Below, piece after piece: positions 9,286-18,790 of a DNA stretch of 36,966 nt. The position numbers and the translations under genes are program-made. The DNA comes from an uncultured Bacilli bacterium (GTDB lineage: Bacteria > Bacillota_I > Bacilli_A > RF39 > UBA660): assembly GCA_947625005.1 (NCBI GenBank), contig CANQNA010000002.1, forward strand, positions 1-36,966, in the 5' to 3' direction. Below the pieces are notes generated by a model, which ran no database searches, was not told the DNA's origin, and was given only the letters and a program-made list of their open reading frames with translations. The stretch's first letter is position 1; each line of letters starts with the position of its first letter.

Positions 9286-10181
9286 TTTATTAATTTTTCC
9301 TTTCTCTTTTTATATGTATACCCCATATTATTCCTAATGGATAACCAATTATTGTATATATTCTTCCGCTTCCCTTGTTTTAGTTTCCTTTTCTTTTTTA
9401 AAACATATGAATTACCAACATAATGAACTGCTTGTTTAAGTTTATGAATTTTTGTCGCATTAGGTATTTCTAAAATTACTTTCGCAAATTCTATATTTCC
9501 ATTGGGATTTTTAAAATAGTCATCTCTAAAGTGATAGCTTAATCCATCTTCTAAATATTCAACAATACATATAATTTCGTTTAAAATATTTAATTCACAT
9601 ATTTGATCAATTAAATAATATTTGCAAGCAGACGAAACAACCTTTTCTCCTTTAGTTATTTTATATTTAAATTTTTTTGTTAATTCAGTTCTATAAATTA
9701 ACTTTTTATCTCCATGAACATTGTTTTTAAAATATAAATCATATATTTTTGATGTTTTTATATCAGTAGGCATTTTGGTTCCAACTATTTTTCCATTTTT
9801 GTAAGCATCTAATGCTATTATTCCAGCAGTAGTATTTTTATTGCATTTATCCCATTTTTTTAAAATAATTTCTATTGCATTATCAACTAAATAATCATCT
9901 GAATCAACACACATATTAAGTTCTGTGTCAATTACATCATAAGCGGTATTGTGTGCTCCACACATTCCTTGGTTTTCTTGATATATGTAAATAATATTTA
10001 TTTTGTTTTCTTCTTTCCATTTGTTTACTAATTCTCTTGTATTATCTGTAGAACCATCATCTACAATAAGCCACTTAAATTTTTTTACTGTTTGTTTTAA
10101 TAGTGACTTATATAAATTTTCTAATATATAACCTCTATTATATGTTGGCGTAAATATCGTTATCGGTACATCTTCGTACAT
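9282..10181 (-). CDS. Glycosyltransferase family 2
   Basis: Cytoplasmic inverting GT-A transferase that adds a sugar to the lipid-linked repeat unit. It opens with VPITIFTPTYNRGYILENLYKS. The nucleotide-binding VDDGSTDNT and metal-binding DSDDYL motifs are present, and a C-terminal basic region (KKKRKLKQGKRKN) follows. The ATG at 10181 has GGAGG at the correct distance, so I prefer it to ATGs at 10196 or 10187, which overlap the ribosome binding site. The stop TGA overlaps the GTG start of the acetyltransferase. The sugar is not predictable. Confidence 0.9.
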   Translation of the reverse strand: MYEDVPITIFTPTYNRGYILENLYKSLLKQTVKKFKWLIVDDGSTDNTRELVNKWKEENKINIIYIYQENQGMCGAHNTAYDVIDTELNMCVDSDDYLVDNAIEIILKKWDKCNKNTTAGIIALDAYKNGKIVGTKMPTDIKTSKIYDLYFKNNVHGDKKLIYRTELTKKFKYKITKGEKVVSSACKYYLIDQICELNILNEIICIVEYLEDGLSYHFRDDYFKNPNGNIEFAKVILEIPNATKIHKLKQAVHYVGNSYVLKKKRKLKQGKRKNIYNNWLSIRNNMGYTYKKRKEKLIK

Positions 10182-10196
10182 TTTCATTTCCTCCAT

Positions 10197-11615
10197 CTAA
10201 TCAACTGTTCTTTCTATTTTTAAATTTATATTTTTTAATATATATCTATAATTCATTATAAAATAAACTATACTTCCTATTATGATTTGAGTTATTATTA
10301 ATATTATTTTATTATCAATAATTTTTTGAAATGATATTACTATTAAATACATTATCAATCCTGATATAACAAATCTTATAGAAGATTTTATATCTTTTTC
10401 TATTTCAAGCTCATCTTTGACTACATAAGTTTGATAAAACATAACAACTAATTCAGCAAAAATTGTTCCTATTACAGCTCCAAGTGAATTATACTTTGGA
10501 ATTAATATGCTATTTAATATGATATTTATTATAGCTCCAATAAATACAGAAATTATATATTGTTTATCCTCTTCTTCTGGAACTAAATATTGCGTTCTTA
10601 TTACATTAGCCCATGATTTAAATATTATAATTAAAGATAAATATTTTATTAATATCTCTATACCAGAAAAATCATTTCCAAAGAAAATCGGAGTAAAATT
10701 GTCAGTTATTGCAATAATTCCTAAGCACATTGGAATTGATAAAAACATCATAAATTCTAAAGATTTACTTATATATGCTTTTATTTTTTCTTTTTCTCCT
10801 TTAGCTACTAAGTTAGATATTCTTGGTAACATTATTGTTCCTAATGCTGTAATTATACAAGTTGGAAGATTTATAATCTTTTCAGCATTTTCATATAAAC
10901 CAACCTCCTTAGCATTTGTCATACTACCTAACATAATTTTATCCATAATATTGTATAAACTCACTGCTATAATAGGTATAAATAATATTAAATTCGGCTT
11001 TATGTGTTTTTTTATATCATTCCATGTAATCCTAACTAATGTAATATACTTTTTTAAAAATATCCATAATATACTTTGACTTATTAGTGAAGTTACCGCT
11101 AGAATAAAAATATATTTATACAAATCATTCCTATTTTTCACTAATATAAAAATACTTATTGTTGATATTATTTTTATTATCGTATTTCTTGTTACTGTTA
11201 ATTTAAATTCTTCTAATCCAAAAAACAACCAATTGATATCAAAACATATTGATATTAAATAAATTAATTGTATCATAGCATACATTTTATATTCATTTGT
11301 AAATTGAATATAAATACTATAGATAACAATTGATATTATTGAAGTTATTAATTGTAGCGCATATATTGATAAAAAAGTTTTTGATAGTTCTTTTTTATTA
11401 TCCCTAACTTTTGCAATACATCTATTTCCATAATTATTTATGCCTAACATTCTAAACAACATAAAATACTGCATAATTGAATATGTATATGAATATATTC
11501 CTATTCCTTCTGCTCCTATAACTCTCGATAGATATGGAGCTGTTATTAATGGTATAATTAATATTAATATTTGATAAGCTATGTTATATAAAAAGTTTTT
11601 CTTTATGCTACTCAT
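10197..11615 (-). CDS. Wzx-type flippase (module B)
   Basis: Polysaccharide exporter of the MOP/PST family that flips undecaprenol-linked repeat units. It has 472 residues, about 12-14 membrane spans, and the family start KNFLYNIAYQILILIIPLITAPYLSRVIGAEGIGIYSY region seen in Wzx proteins of Firmicutes, plus the conserved DKIMLGSMTNAKEVGLYENAEKI. Standard length. It lies between the wzy-like gene and a GT2 in the module B run. A second, only distantly similar flippase is at 25084. Confidence 0.93.
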   Translation of the reverse strand: MSSIKKNFLYNIAYQILILIIPLITAPYLSRVIGAEGIGIYSYTYSIMQYFMLFRMLGINNYGNRCIAKVRDNKKELSKTFLSIYALQLITSIISIVIYSIYIQFTNEYKMYAMIQLIYLISICFDINWLFFGLEEFKLTVTRNTIIKIISTISIFILVKNRNDLYKYIFILAVTSLISQSILWIFLKKYITLVRITWNDIKKHIKPNLILFIPIIAVSLYNIMDKIMLGSMTNAKEVGLYENAEKIINLPTCIITALGTIMLPRISNLVAKGEKEKIKAYISKSLEFMMFLSIPMCLGIIAITDNFTPIFFGNDFSGIEILIKYLSLIIIFKSWANVIRTQYLVPEEEDKQYIISVFIGAIINIILNSILIPKYNSLGAVIGTIFAELVVMFYQTYVVKDELEIEKDIKSSIRFVISGLIMYLIVISFQKIIDNKIILIITQIIIGSIVYFIMNYRYILKNINLKIERTVD

Positions 11616-11636
11616 AAACTTTTACCTCATTTTTAT

Positions 11637-12761
11637 TTAAAAAGATTTTTTTATTTCATTTATATTTTCCTCATTATCATTTTTAAATTCAGCAATTACT
11701 GCTAAGCAAACAAAATATCCAAACACATTTAACCAAATTAAATTTGTTTCAAAATATCCTACTACTATCATTCCAATAATTCCTGCAAAAGCTATATCAC
11801 TATTTTGAGTTGTCCTTTTAGCATTAATTGATTTTAAAAAATGTAAAAACATAAATATAAAAAACAAAAAATTTATGCCACCATATATTGTAAGTATAGC
11901 AAATAATGAATTATGTACATTTAATTTGTCTTGATCTTCAAATTTAAAATTTGATCCTACACCATACATTGGCTTTTCTTTAAATTCTCTTAGTATCTTA
12001 CTCCATATAACCTGACGTCCTGAGTAAAAATTTTTATCAGAATAATCTATTTGTACTTTTATATTATTATTCCACATATATACATATATTAAAGGAAATA
12101 TTATACTACCAATTACTATGGCATAAACAATGATATTTATAACACTTTTATATTTTACAAATTTTAATATAAATAAAAATAATATAAATACAAAAAAACC
12201 TAACAAAGATCCTCTAGATTCTGTTTGATACATTAGTATAAAATTCATAATTAATATTAATAAGTAAAATAGTTTTAAACTTTTTTTATTAGATTTTATA
12301 TTATTAAAAAATATAACTGTAAATACAGACATTATAAAATACCTATATCCTAAAGTATTAGGATTATAATATTCTTTTGGCATTAATAAATATATAAATT
12401 GTACTACAAAAAAAGTGGATATAATAATATTTAATATTTCTTTTCTAACATAAATTTTATTATAAAATATTATTAGTATATACAAATCAATCATTGTTAA
12501 TAAACTACCAAATCCTGTATTATTTATTAAAGAACCTACTATAAGATTAATAAAAATAATTGCAATTCCTGCAATCGCTCTATCTGATAATTTATTAATA
12601 TTTAGAATAAATATTAATATAATCATAATACTAATTATAATTAAAGAGTATCCACCAATTATAGAATATATATACGGATGTATATACATAATAGCATAAT
12701 AAAAACATATAAATAGTAGTATATATTCGCTTATTTGAATTTTACTTTTTTTATATTCCAT
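11637..12761 (-). CDS. Wzy-like O-antigen polymerase (module B)
   Basis: Multi-span membrane protein with about ten membrane segments and the large loop with VHNSLFAILTIYGG typical of O-antigen ligase/polymerase (Wzy_C) proteins; GSRG-like residues occur in TESRGSLLGFF. It would polymerise module B repeat units on the outer face of the membrane. The start at ATG 12761 is preceded by AAGGAG; an adjacent ATG at 12764 overlaps the stop of the GT4 gene. The assignment to Wzy rather than a ligase follows from the flippase next door and the Gram-positive setting. Confidence 0.87.
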   Translation of the reverse strand: MEYKKSKIQISEYILLFICFYYAIMYIHPYIYSIIGGYSLIIISIMIILIFILNINKLSDRAIAGIAIIFINLIVGSLINNTGFGSLLTMIDLYILIIFYNKIYVRKEILNIIISTFFVVQFIYLLMPKEYYNPNTLGYRYFIMSVFTVIFFNNIKSNKKSLKLFYLLILIMNFILMYQTESRGSLLGFFVFILFLFILKFVKYKSVINIIVYAIVIGSIIFPLIYVYMWNNNIKVQIDYSDKNFYSGRQVIWSKILREFKEKPMYGVGSNFKFEDQDKLNVHNSLFAILTIYGGINFLFFIFMFLHFLKSINAKRTTQNSDIAFAGIIGMIVVGYFETNLIWLNVFGYFVCLAVIAEFKNDNEENINEIKKSF

Positions 12762-12763
12762 CA

Positions 12764-13739
12764 TTACTCCTTTGTACATATATCAAAAAGTTTTTTTGCT
12801 TCATTCTTCCAACTATATTTTTCATAGTCTTCAATATAATTTATTTTTTCATCTTTTTTAATGTATATTTTATTTATTTTTTCCGATATCTCATTAATAT
12901 CTGTATTATCATTTATTATCATATCTTCATCTAAGTTTTTAATAATTGATAAAGCTCCTATGTGTTTAGATAATAAAATTTTACAATTACAAGCAATTGC
13001 TTCACATACTGCTAGTCCAAATGTTTCAAAAGAACTATTTTGTATATATAAATCAGATTGTTTCATTTTTTCTATTACCTCATTATGTTCTAATTTTTCA
13101 TGATATTCTACGAAACTATATTTTTTAATTTGTTCTCCATATTCACTTTTGGGACCAATTACTATAAATTTTATTTCTATATCTTTAATTTTATCAATTG
13201 CTTTACAAATATTTAAACCGCTTTTTACGGGGGTTCCCCCCCCCGACTGAAATAATAGTAAATAACCCTTTTTCTTTTTTTTCTTTATTCCTAAAGTATA
13301 TTTTATCTATTCCATTATTAACAAATTCTATTTTATTACTAAATTGTGGTAATTCTTTTTTTAGATATTTAGAAAAGTATTCAGAAACACAAATTATTTT
13401 ATCTACTTTTTTTAATAACTTATATTCTATCTTTAAATTGTTTACATTCGGATTATTTTGATATTTTTGTTCTTCTTTTAGATATCCGTGCATTAAGTAA
13501 ATTACTTTTTTCCCAAAGAATTTGGATATATATGCAAATAAATAATTCAGCTTTGAAAATCCAGATATTATAATATTTTTTGATAATGGTAAATGTATAA
13601 AAAAGTGTATAATTCTTATTATCTTATTATTAGTGAAACAAAATGTAGTTGTTTTCTCAAAAAATGCTCTATAATTTTTATTAACAATAGCAGGGCCTGT
13701 AGTGCCTATCATATCTCCAACCCAATATATTTTTTTCAT
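12764..13739 (-). CDS. Phase-variable glycosyltransferase family 4 (reads OFF, frameshifted)
   Basis: GT-B retaining transferase interrupted by a frameshift. The first part (13739-13203) has the N-terminal domain with LMHGYLKEE, DKIICVSEYFSKYL and NNGIDKIYF, and ends SVGGGNPRKKRFKYL then stop. The second part (readable from 13202 down to 12764) has SDLYIQNSSFETFGLAVCEAIACNCKILLS, the C-terminal nucleotide-sugar site with its E(x7)E. The frame breaks exactly at a G9 run. With eight G's the junction reads SVGGGTPVKSGLNICKAIDK, matching the usual GG..P.KG loop, and gives 324 residues. ATG 13739 overlaps the preceding GT2 stop (ATGA), so the intact form is translationally coupled. The present sequence is the OFF form or an assembly slip. 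Confidence 0.85.
13236..13244 (-). repeat. G9 slippage tract, OFF state
   Basis: Nine G's on the coding strand, followed two bases later by five C's, in the GT4 gene. Eight G's restore the frame (also 5 or 11). It is the longest G run in the window and sits at the conserved Gly-rich loop of the enzyme. Confidence 0.9.
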
Positions 13740-14542
13740 TTTATATTTTCCTCTTTTTTGTACTTTCTTACTCCCTGAAACATATATTCAATCAATTCTA
13801 ACATTGTTATTTTTTCTTTATATATATTTCTTTTTCTTATTGCAAATTGTAAAATTAATAATGGATACAGCTTTTTTGATATTTCATAATATACTACTCC
13901 TTGTATATTATAGTGTTCCTCAGTTTGTTCTCTACTCCATGTTGATTTTTCATCTTTATACAAAGTAGCAATCTTCTTTGGTATATAATAAATTTTTAGT
14001 CCTTTTCTTAAACACTCTGCTAAAAAAATATTTTCTTCTCCGAATTCATATTTTGCACCCGCTCCAAAGTTTTCTTTAAATTTTATTTCTTTTTCAATTA
14101 TACTTTTCCTTTTAAAAGTTATTTGTACAGAAGATATTTTCATACTTTTAAATAAATTTATTTTTCCTTCTTTCAATATCTTTTTTCTTTTAGCTTTCTC
14201 TTCATTATCTACATCAAAAACTATTATATCTGCATCAACATATTTCTCATAAGCATCTAAAACTATTTTTTTTAAGTTCTTTTCATAATACATATCATCA
14301 TCTGATATTAAACATATATCTGAACTAGCATTTTTAATAGCTATATTTCTACTTTTACTTAGCCCTTTTTCATGATATGATAAAAACTTCATATTTTTTT
14401 TCATATGTTTTTTTGGTAATTCTATATTGGTATTAGGGATTTGATTAATTATAATATATTTATCTAATATCTTCATTTTGCTAATCAATTCTTTACTATT
14501 ACTTTGATTCATAGTGGAAATTAATATTTCTATATTTTTCAT
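13736..14542 (-). CDS. Glycosyltransferase family 2
   Basis: GT-A transferase of 268 residues. The opening IEILISTMNQSNSKELISKMKI and GLSKSRNIAIKNASSDICLISDDDMYYEKN show the GT2 fold with a DDD metal site; FGAGAKYEFGEENIFLAECLRKG is a typical acceptor-side motif. It lacks the common VPxYN start, as in the subgroup seen next to GT4 genes in EPS clusters. Its stop overlaps the ATG of the phase-variable GT4 downstream. Confidence 0.88.
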   Translation of the reverse strand: MKNIEILISTMNQSNSKELISKMKILDKYIIINQIPNTNIELPKKHMKKNMKFLSYHEKGLSKSRNIAIKNASSDICLISDDDMYYEKNLKKIVLDAYEKYVDADIIVFDVDNEEKAKRKKILKEGKINLFKSMKISSVQITFKRKSIIEKEIKFKENFGAGAKYEFGEENIFLAECLRKGLKIYYIPKKIATLYKDEKSTWSREQTEEHYNIQGVVYYEISKKLYPLLILQFAIRKRNIYKEKITMLELIEYMFQGVRKYKKEENIK

Positions 14543-14554
14543 TTTATATCTCCA

Positions 14555-15511
14555 TTATATAAATTTAGATAGTAACCTTGTTATATAATAATTTCTAAAT
14601 ATTGTTTCTAATACAATAAATGACTTAATTTTTCCATATTCATTTCTAAAACTATTTAAACAATATTTATTTTTTTTATATATTTGTATTTTCTTTTTAT
14701 ATTTTATATACAATTCTTTATCAGAATTATAACCAGCTACCAATAGCATTTTTAACATATTATAAAAAATACTATATTGAAAAAAGCTTGACCATTTGTC
14801 TTCTAAATCTGTATTTTTAATGATATCCAATTTAATAATTGCTTTTTCTACGCATTTTTCATGCCAAGCAACATTTTCAAAACTAGAACTCAAGCTTTTT
14901 TGACCGACTCTATAATTATATAGTTCTTTATTAATTGTAACTATTTTTTCTGTTTTTATCAAAGCTATTGTATAAGCTGATTCCCCTATTTTGTCTAACA
15001 ATTCTATTATATTTATTTTTTCTAAATAACTTTTTTTTACAATTTTATTCCATAATAAATTATTCTTATTTACAAATTTGTCATCTACAATTCCTTTATA
15101 TTCATTAAACCATTTCTTTTTATTTTTGACACTTTTAGGATAAAACTTATAGTTGCATATAACAATATCAGCATTTTTATCAATTGCATTATTATATAAT
15201 TCTTCATACATATTGTTTTCTAAAAAATCATCATTATCTACAAACCCAATGTACATACCTGTTGCTACTTTATATCCCTCTATTCTTGCTACTATTGGTC
15301 CTTTGTTTTCTTGTGATATTATTTTTATATTATTATTTATTTTAGCTAATTCTTTTGCTATTTGTAAAGAATTATCTGTTGAACCATCATTTACAATTAT
15401 AATTTCTATTCCATCAATTGTTTGATCTAAGATAGATTTAATACATTTACTTAAGTATTTTTCAGCATTATATACTGGAACTATGACAGATATCTTGTAT
15501 TTTTCTTTCAT
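14555..15511 (-). CDS. Glycosyltransferase family 2
   Basis: Classical GT2: KISVIVPVYNAEKYLSKCIKSI at the start, EIIIVNDGSTDNS for nucleotide binding and VDNDDFLENNMY for metal. The 318-residue protein has a C-terminal extension of helices common in EpsJ/WfgS-like enzymes. In VDNDDF the DxD appears as DND. It is in the contiguous module B run, 21 bp from tagD. The sugar is unknown. Confidence 0.9.
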   Translation of the reverse strand: MKEKYKISVIVPVYNAEKYLSKCIKSILDQTIDGIEIIIVNDGSTDNSLQIAKELAKINNNIKIISQENKGPIVARIEGYKVATGMYIGFVDNDDFLENNMYEELYNNAIDKNADIVICNYKFYPKSVKNKKKWFNEYKGIVDDKFVNKNNLLWNKIVKKSYLEKINIIELLDKIGESAYTIALIKTEKIVTINKELYNYRVGQKSLSSSFENVAWHEKCVEKAIIKLDIIKNTDLEDKWSSFFQYSIFYNMLKMLLVAGYNSDKELYIKYKKKIQIYKKNKYCLNSFRNEYGKIKSFIVLETIFRNYYITRLLSKFI

Positions 15512-15532
15512 ATTTTATACTTTTACCTTTCT

Positions 15533-15964
15533 TTAAATATTAAGTATTTTATTAATATCGTTTTCATTTGCTTGTAAGCCAAGTTCTTTTTTTATTTTAG
15601 TTGTAGAAATTCCTTCTGTTCTGTCCAAATATCTAACTTCACAGAACTCTTTTAAATAATCAAACTTATCACTTCCTGCCCAATCTGATCCCATAACTAC
15701 TATATCTACTTTATATTGTAAAATATCATCCTTTTTCTGTTCCCAGCAAGTTTCTGGTATTACTAAATCTACATATTTAATTGCTTCTAACATTTTCTTT
15801 CTTGTTTCAAAATCATGATATGCTTTCTTTTCCTTTAATCTATTAAACTCATCCGTAGATAATGCCACTATTAAATAGTCCCCTAACTCTTTTGCTCTTT
15901 TTAGAAATCTTATATGACCATAGTGTAGTAAATCAAATGTTCCATATGTTAAAATTCTTTTCAT
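15533..15964 (-). CDS. tagD: Glycerol-3-phosphate cytidylyltransferase TagD
   Basis: Makes CDP-glycerol from CTP and glycerol-3-phosphate. It starts KRILTYGTFDLLHYGHIRFLKRA, with the HxGH nucleotidyl-transfer motif, and ends with the family signature RTEGISTTKIKKEL. The 143-residue length is close to B. subtilis TagD (129) with a short C-terminal addition. It is 10 bp from the CDP-glycerol transferase gene, so the two supply and use CDP-glycerol within module B. Confidence 0.93.
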   Translation of the reverse strand: MKRILTYGTFDLLHYGHIRFLKRAKELGDYLIVALSTDEFNRLKEKKAYHDFETRKKMLEAIKYVDLVIPETCWEQKKDDILQYKVDIVVMGSDWAGSDKFDYLKEFCEVRYLDRTEGISTTKIKKELGLQANENDINKILNI

Positions 15965-15974
15965 TTTTATTTCC

Positions 15975-17126
15975 TCACTTTATAATATTATCTATATATT
16001 GTGTCGCATTTCCATATACTTCTATATATTTTTCTTTAAATTTTCTTGTTTTTATGCATTCTTGTTCATAATTACAACTTAATATTTTTTCCAATAAATC
16101 ATCTTCTGTTTTGCATATTCCATTTGGTAATTCCTTAGTTATATCTATGTATATTCCTCTTTCTTTTATATATTTTTCATAATCATAAGCAAATGAATAA
16201 ATTGGTCTTTCTAAAATTGAAAAATCAAAAATCACGCTAGAATAGTCTGATATTAACACATCTGATATCTTTAATAAATCATTTAGATATTCATAGTTAG
16301 AAACATCACAAATAAAATCATCGTTTTTAATTTTTAAAATTTTATTTATTTCATAATGTGCTCTAAATAATAAAATATAATCATCTTGTAATTTTTTCTT
16401 CCATTTTTGAATATTTATTGGAGGTGATATGTATGTTTCTCCTTTATTTTTATCATACTCTCTAAAAGTTGGCATATACATTATAATTTTTTTATTTGGT
16501 AGTATATTTAATTTATTTATAATTTTTTCTTTATCTGAGTCAGATATTTTCTTACTTAGTTCATCATTTCTCGGTAATCCTACTAGAACAAATCTTTCTT
16601 TTTCTATTTCAAAGGCACTAGAAAGCGTTTTTATATCATATTTTCCTTGTGCATACATTATATCTGGTTTAGTTGTATTAAATTTACAAAGATTATTTTG
16701 TTGATCTTTTCCTAGTTTTTTTATTGTTGTACCATGCCATGTATTAATATATATTGTTTTTTTGTTTTTAAATTTTAACCCTCTTTCTATTCCTGAATTA
16801 GTTATCCAATAAGTAGCTTTCAATGCAATTACAAAATATCTTATGCTATTATTTTTTAATTTTTTTCCTTTTTTTAATTCATATTTCTCAGGATTGTCAA
16901 AACTCCAATATATTTTGTAATTATTATATTTATTATTATTTATAATGTATTCATATATAGCTCTTGTACTGTCATCAAATCTTTGTCCTCCAAAACAGTT
17001 AAATAATATTATATTATCCTTAACATGTATAAAAATTTTACAAAAATTGATAATAAAATTAAAAAATAACCTATAAATACTATAAAATATTTTATTATCC
17101 TTCAATAATATTTTTAATTTGTTCAC
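15975..17126 (-). CDS. CDP-glycerol glycerophosphotransferase (TagB/TagF family)
   Basis: Transfers glycerol phosphate from CDP-glycerol to a sugar or growing chain at the membrane. Family motifs are visible: YINTWHGTTIKKLGKD, ARG-region LVGLPRNDEL, NKKIIMYMPTFREYDKNKG, FRAHYEINK and the SDYSSVIFDFSILERPIYSFAYDYEKY block, with catalytic His residues in WHGT and RAHYE. At 383 residues it has the catalytic domain only, as in TagB-like primases or capsule-modifying enzymes, not the long TagF polymerase. I take GTG 17126 as start; it lies 2 bp after the upstream stop. With tagD it suggests a phosphoglycerol-decorated polysaccharide. Confidence 0.92.
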   Translation of the reverse strand: MNKLKILLKDNKIFYSIYRLFFNFIINFCKIFIHVKDNIILFNCFGGQRFDDSTRAIYEYIINNNKYNNYKIYWSFDNPEKYELKKGKKLKNNSIRYFVIALKATYWITNSGIERGLKFKNKKTIYINTWHGTTIKKLGKDQQNNLCKFNTTKPDIMYAQGKYDIKTLSSAFEIEKERFVLVGLPRNDELSKKISDSDKEKIINKLNILPNKKIIMYMPTFREYDKNKGETYISPPINIQKWKKKLQDDYILLFRAHYEINKILKIKNDDFICDVSNYEYLNDLLKISDVLISDYSSVIFDFSILERPIYSFAYDYEKYIKERGIYIDITKELPNGICKTEDDLLEKILSCNYEQECIKTRKFKEKYIEVYGNATQYIDNIIK

Positions 17127-17128
17127 AA

Positions 17129-17884
17129 CTAAATTCTTCTCCTTACAGCGTTTACAGCATAAAAAATGAAATTATATAAACTGTAGAAAATATTTAAATT
17201 TTCCTGTTTTATATATAAATTCCATATTCTTTTTATTGCATTAAACTTATTAGATGACAAAGTTCCTTTCATTCTTCTATAATATGTTAAGTTTTCATTT
17301 AATCCATAACCTTCATATCCACTTTTTAGAACTTTCCACCATGTTGCAGTATCTTCACTTTTAATATTTGGCATTTGTATTAATTCTTTTCCTAATTTAT
17401 CAACATTAAAAACAACTGTAGATGTAAAAATTGTAGTATTCTTTAAAGCTTGTTTATAATTTATCTTTTTAGGTACTTTAACTATTTTTCCCGTTTTATT
17501 TCCTTCTTTATCTGAAAATTCATAATCTGTAAATGTAAAAATATATTTGTTTTCTTTCATAAACATAATTTGCTTTTCTAATTTTTCTTTTGCCCATAAA
17601 TCATCTGCATCTAAAAATGCAATATATTTTCCATTGCTCTGTTCCATTCCTATATTTCTTGCTATTGCTACACCAAAATTTGTTTTTAGATTTAATAATT
17701 TTATTCTTCCATCTTCTTTTGTGTATTGCTTAATTATTTCTGAACTCCTATCTGTTGAGCAATCATTTACAAGTATCCATTCCCAATTTTCATAAGTTTG
17801 CTCTTGTACCGTTTTTATGGTTTCTTTTATAAATTTTTCACTATTATATACTGGTGTGATTATACTAACTAAATCTGTTTCCAT
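17129..17884 (-). CDS. Glycosyltransferase family 2
   Basis: Compact 251-residue GT2 with VSIITPVYNSEKFIKETIKT, EWILVNDCSTDRSSEII and AFLDADDLWAKEKLEKQ, plus the C-terminal SEDTATWWKVLKSGYEGYGL motif of the WaaE/EpsE-like transferases that work early in repeat-unit assembly. It is the second gene of module B after the initiating sugar transferase, so it probably adds the second sugar. Confidence 0.92.
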   Translation of the reverse strand: METDLVSIITPVYNSEKFIKETIKTVQEQTYENWEWILVNDCSTDRSSEIIKQYTKEDGRIKLLNLKTNFGVAIARNIGMEQSNGKYIAFLDADDLWAKEKLEKQIMFMKENKYIFTFTDYEFSDKEGNKTGKIVKVPKKINYKQALKNTTIFTSTVVFNVDKLGKELIQMPNIKSEDTATWWKVLKSGYEGYGLNENLTYYRRMKGTLSSNKFNAIKRIWNLYIKQENLNIFYSLYNFIFYAVNAVRRRI

Positions 17885-17941
17885 TTACTATACCCCTATA
17901 TCCTAATATTTTTTATTAACTTCAATTTTAATAATTTCCTT

Positions 17942-18589
17942 TTATATTACTTTGTTATATGTACTTTCATCTATCTTTATTTTTTGAATTTTTAATTCTC
18001 TTATTTCTTCCTTAATTCCATTTTCTGTGATTTCTGCATCTGCTTTAGAAAATACAGTTTTTATCGTTTCTATCATCAACTTAACATCTTGTTTAAAGCT
18101 CATATTATCAATATATTGCAAATCATATTCTATTTTTTTAAATATATTTATCCCATTTCTGCCTTTAACTTGTGCCAGGCCAGAAATTCCAGGTAATATA
18201 TCAACTCTTCTTTTTTGTTCATCTGTAAACCATTCATAATACTCTGGTATCCAAGGTCTTGGTCCTATAAAGCTCATTTCTCCCTTAATTATATTTATCA
18301 ATTGAGGCAATTCATCAAGGCTTGTCCTTCTAATAAACTTTCCAACTTTAGTTACCATCTCATCATGTGATAAATTGCTATTTAATTCTTTTCTCTCTGT
18401 CTTCATAGATCTAAATTTATATGCATTGAATTCTTTTAATCCCTTTCCCATTCTTTTAGATTTATATATAATAGGTCCTTTATCTTCTACTTTTATACAA
18501 GTTGCTATAATAATCATTGGAATGGCAAATATAATTAATAATATTATTGCTAAAATTAGGTCTATGCCCCTTTTTATTTTTATGTACAT
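17942..18589 (-). CDS. Undecaprenyl-phosphate sugar phosphotransferase (module B initiator)
   Basis: Monotopic PglC/WcaJ-type phosphoglycosyl transferase that starts repeat units by moving a sugar phosphate to undecaprenyl phosphate. It has an N-terminal re-entrant hydrophobic helix (about 9-32), then KGPIIYKSKRMGKGLKEFNAYKFRSM, the catalytic region RRTSLDELPQLINIIKGEMSFIGPRPW and LPGISGLAQVKGRN. At 215 residues it is the short catalytic form. It is the first polysaccharide gene after the TnpB-like gene, and a second initiator exists at 35445, so modules A and B each have their own. Loss of one would not silence the other. Confidence 0.94.
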   Translation of the reverse strand: MYIKIKRGIDLILAIILLIIFAIPMIIIATCIKVEDKGPIIYKSKRMGKGLKEFNAYKFRSMKTERKELNSNLSHDEMVTKVGKFIRRTSLDELPQLINIIKGEMSFIGPRPWIPEYYEWFTDEQKRRVDILPGISGLAQVKGRNGINIFKKIEYDLQYIDNMSFKQDVKLMIETIKTVFSKADAEITENGIKEEIRELKIQKIKIDESTYNKVI

Positions 18590-18690
18590 TGAATTTCATC
18601 CCTTTTTATATTTCTACTTGTTAAATCTACAAATATCTTGAATATTTTTACTTCTTTACTTATACTTGTATATTTTTTGCATATACTTTT

Positions 18691-18790
18691 ACATATAACG
18701 ATCGCGATATTCAACACAAATACATAAACATATAATTTATGTACTCACCTATATGTTTCCACACAGGATTTTGTTTTTATTTTATTTATC
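18691..18790 (-). ncRNA. Candidate guide RNA (omega-RNA-like) at the 3' end of the TnpB-like gene
   Basis: Two clean hairpins follow the stop codon on the minus strand. Hairpin 1 (18767-18748) has stem CCTGTGTG/CATATAGG closed by a GAAA loop, eight pairs including two G-U. Hairpin 2 (18743-18721) has stem TACATAAA/TTTATGTA and a 7-nt loop. They are followed by TTTGTGTTGA (18720-18711), then sequence that would be the guide, starting ATATCGCGATCGTTAT (18710-18695). TnpB guide RNAs are known to come from exactly this place, overlapping the gene end and the right transposon end. The boundaries, the guide start and expression are inferred. Confidence 0.5.

Noticed and set aside
9282..13738. Recoded UGA (Mycoplasma-type code)
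   Set aside because: TGA serves as a normal stop at 9282 and 13736, each overlapping the next start codon, and Trp is coded by TGG.
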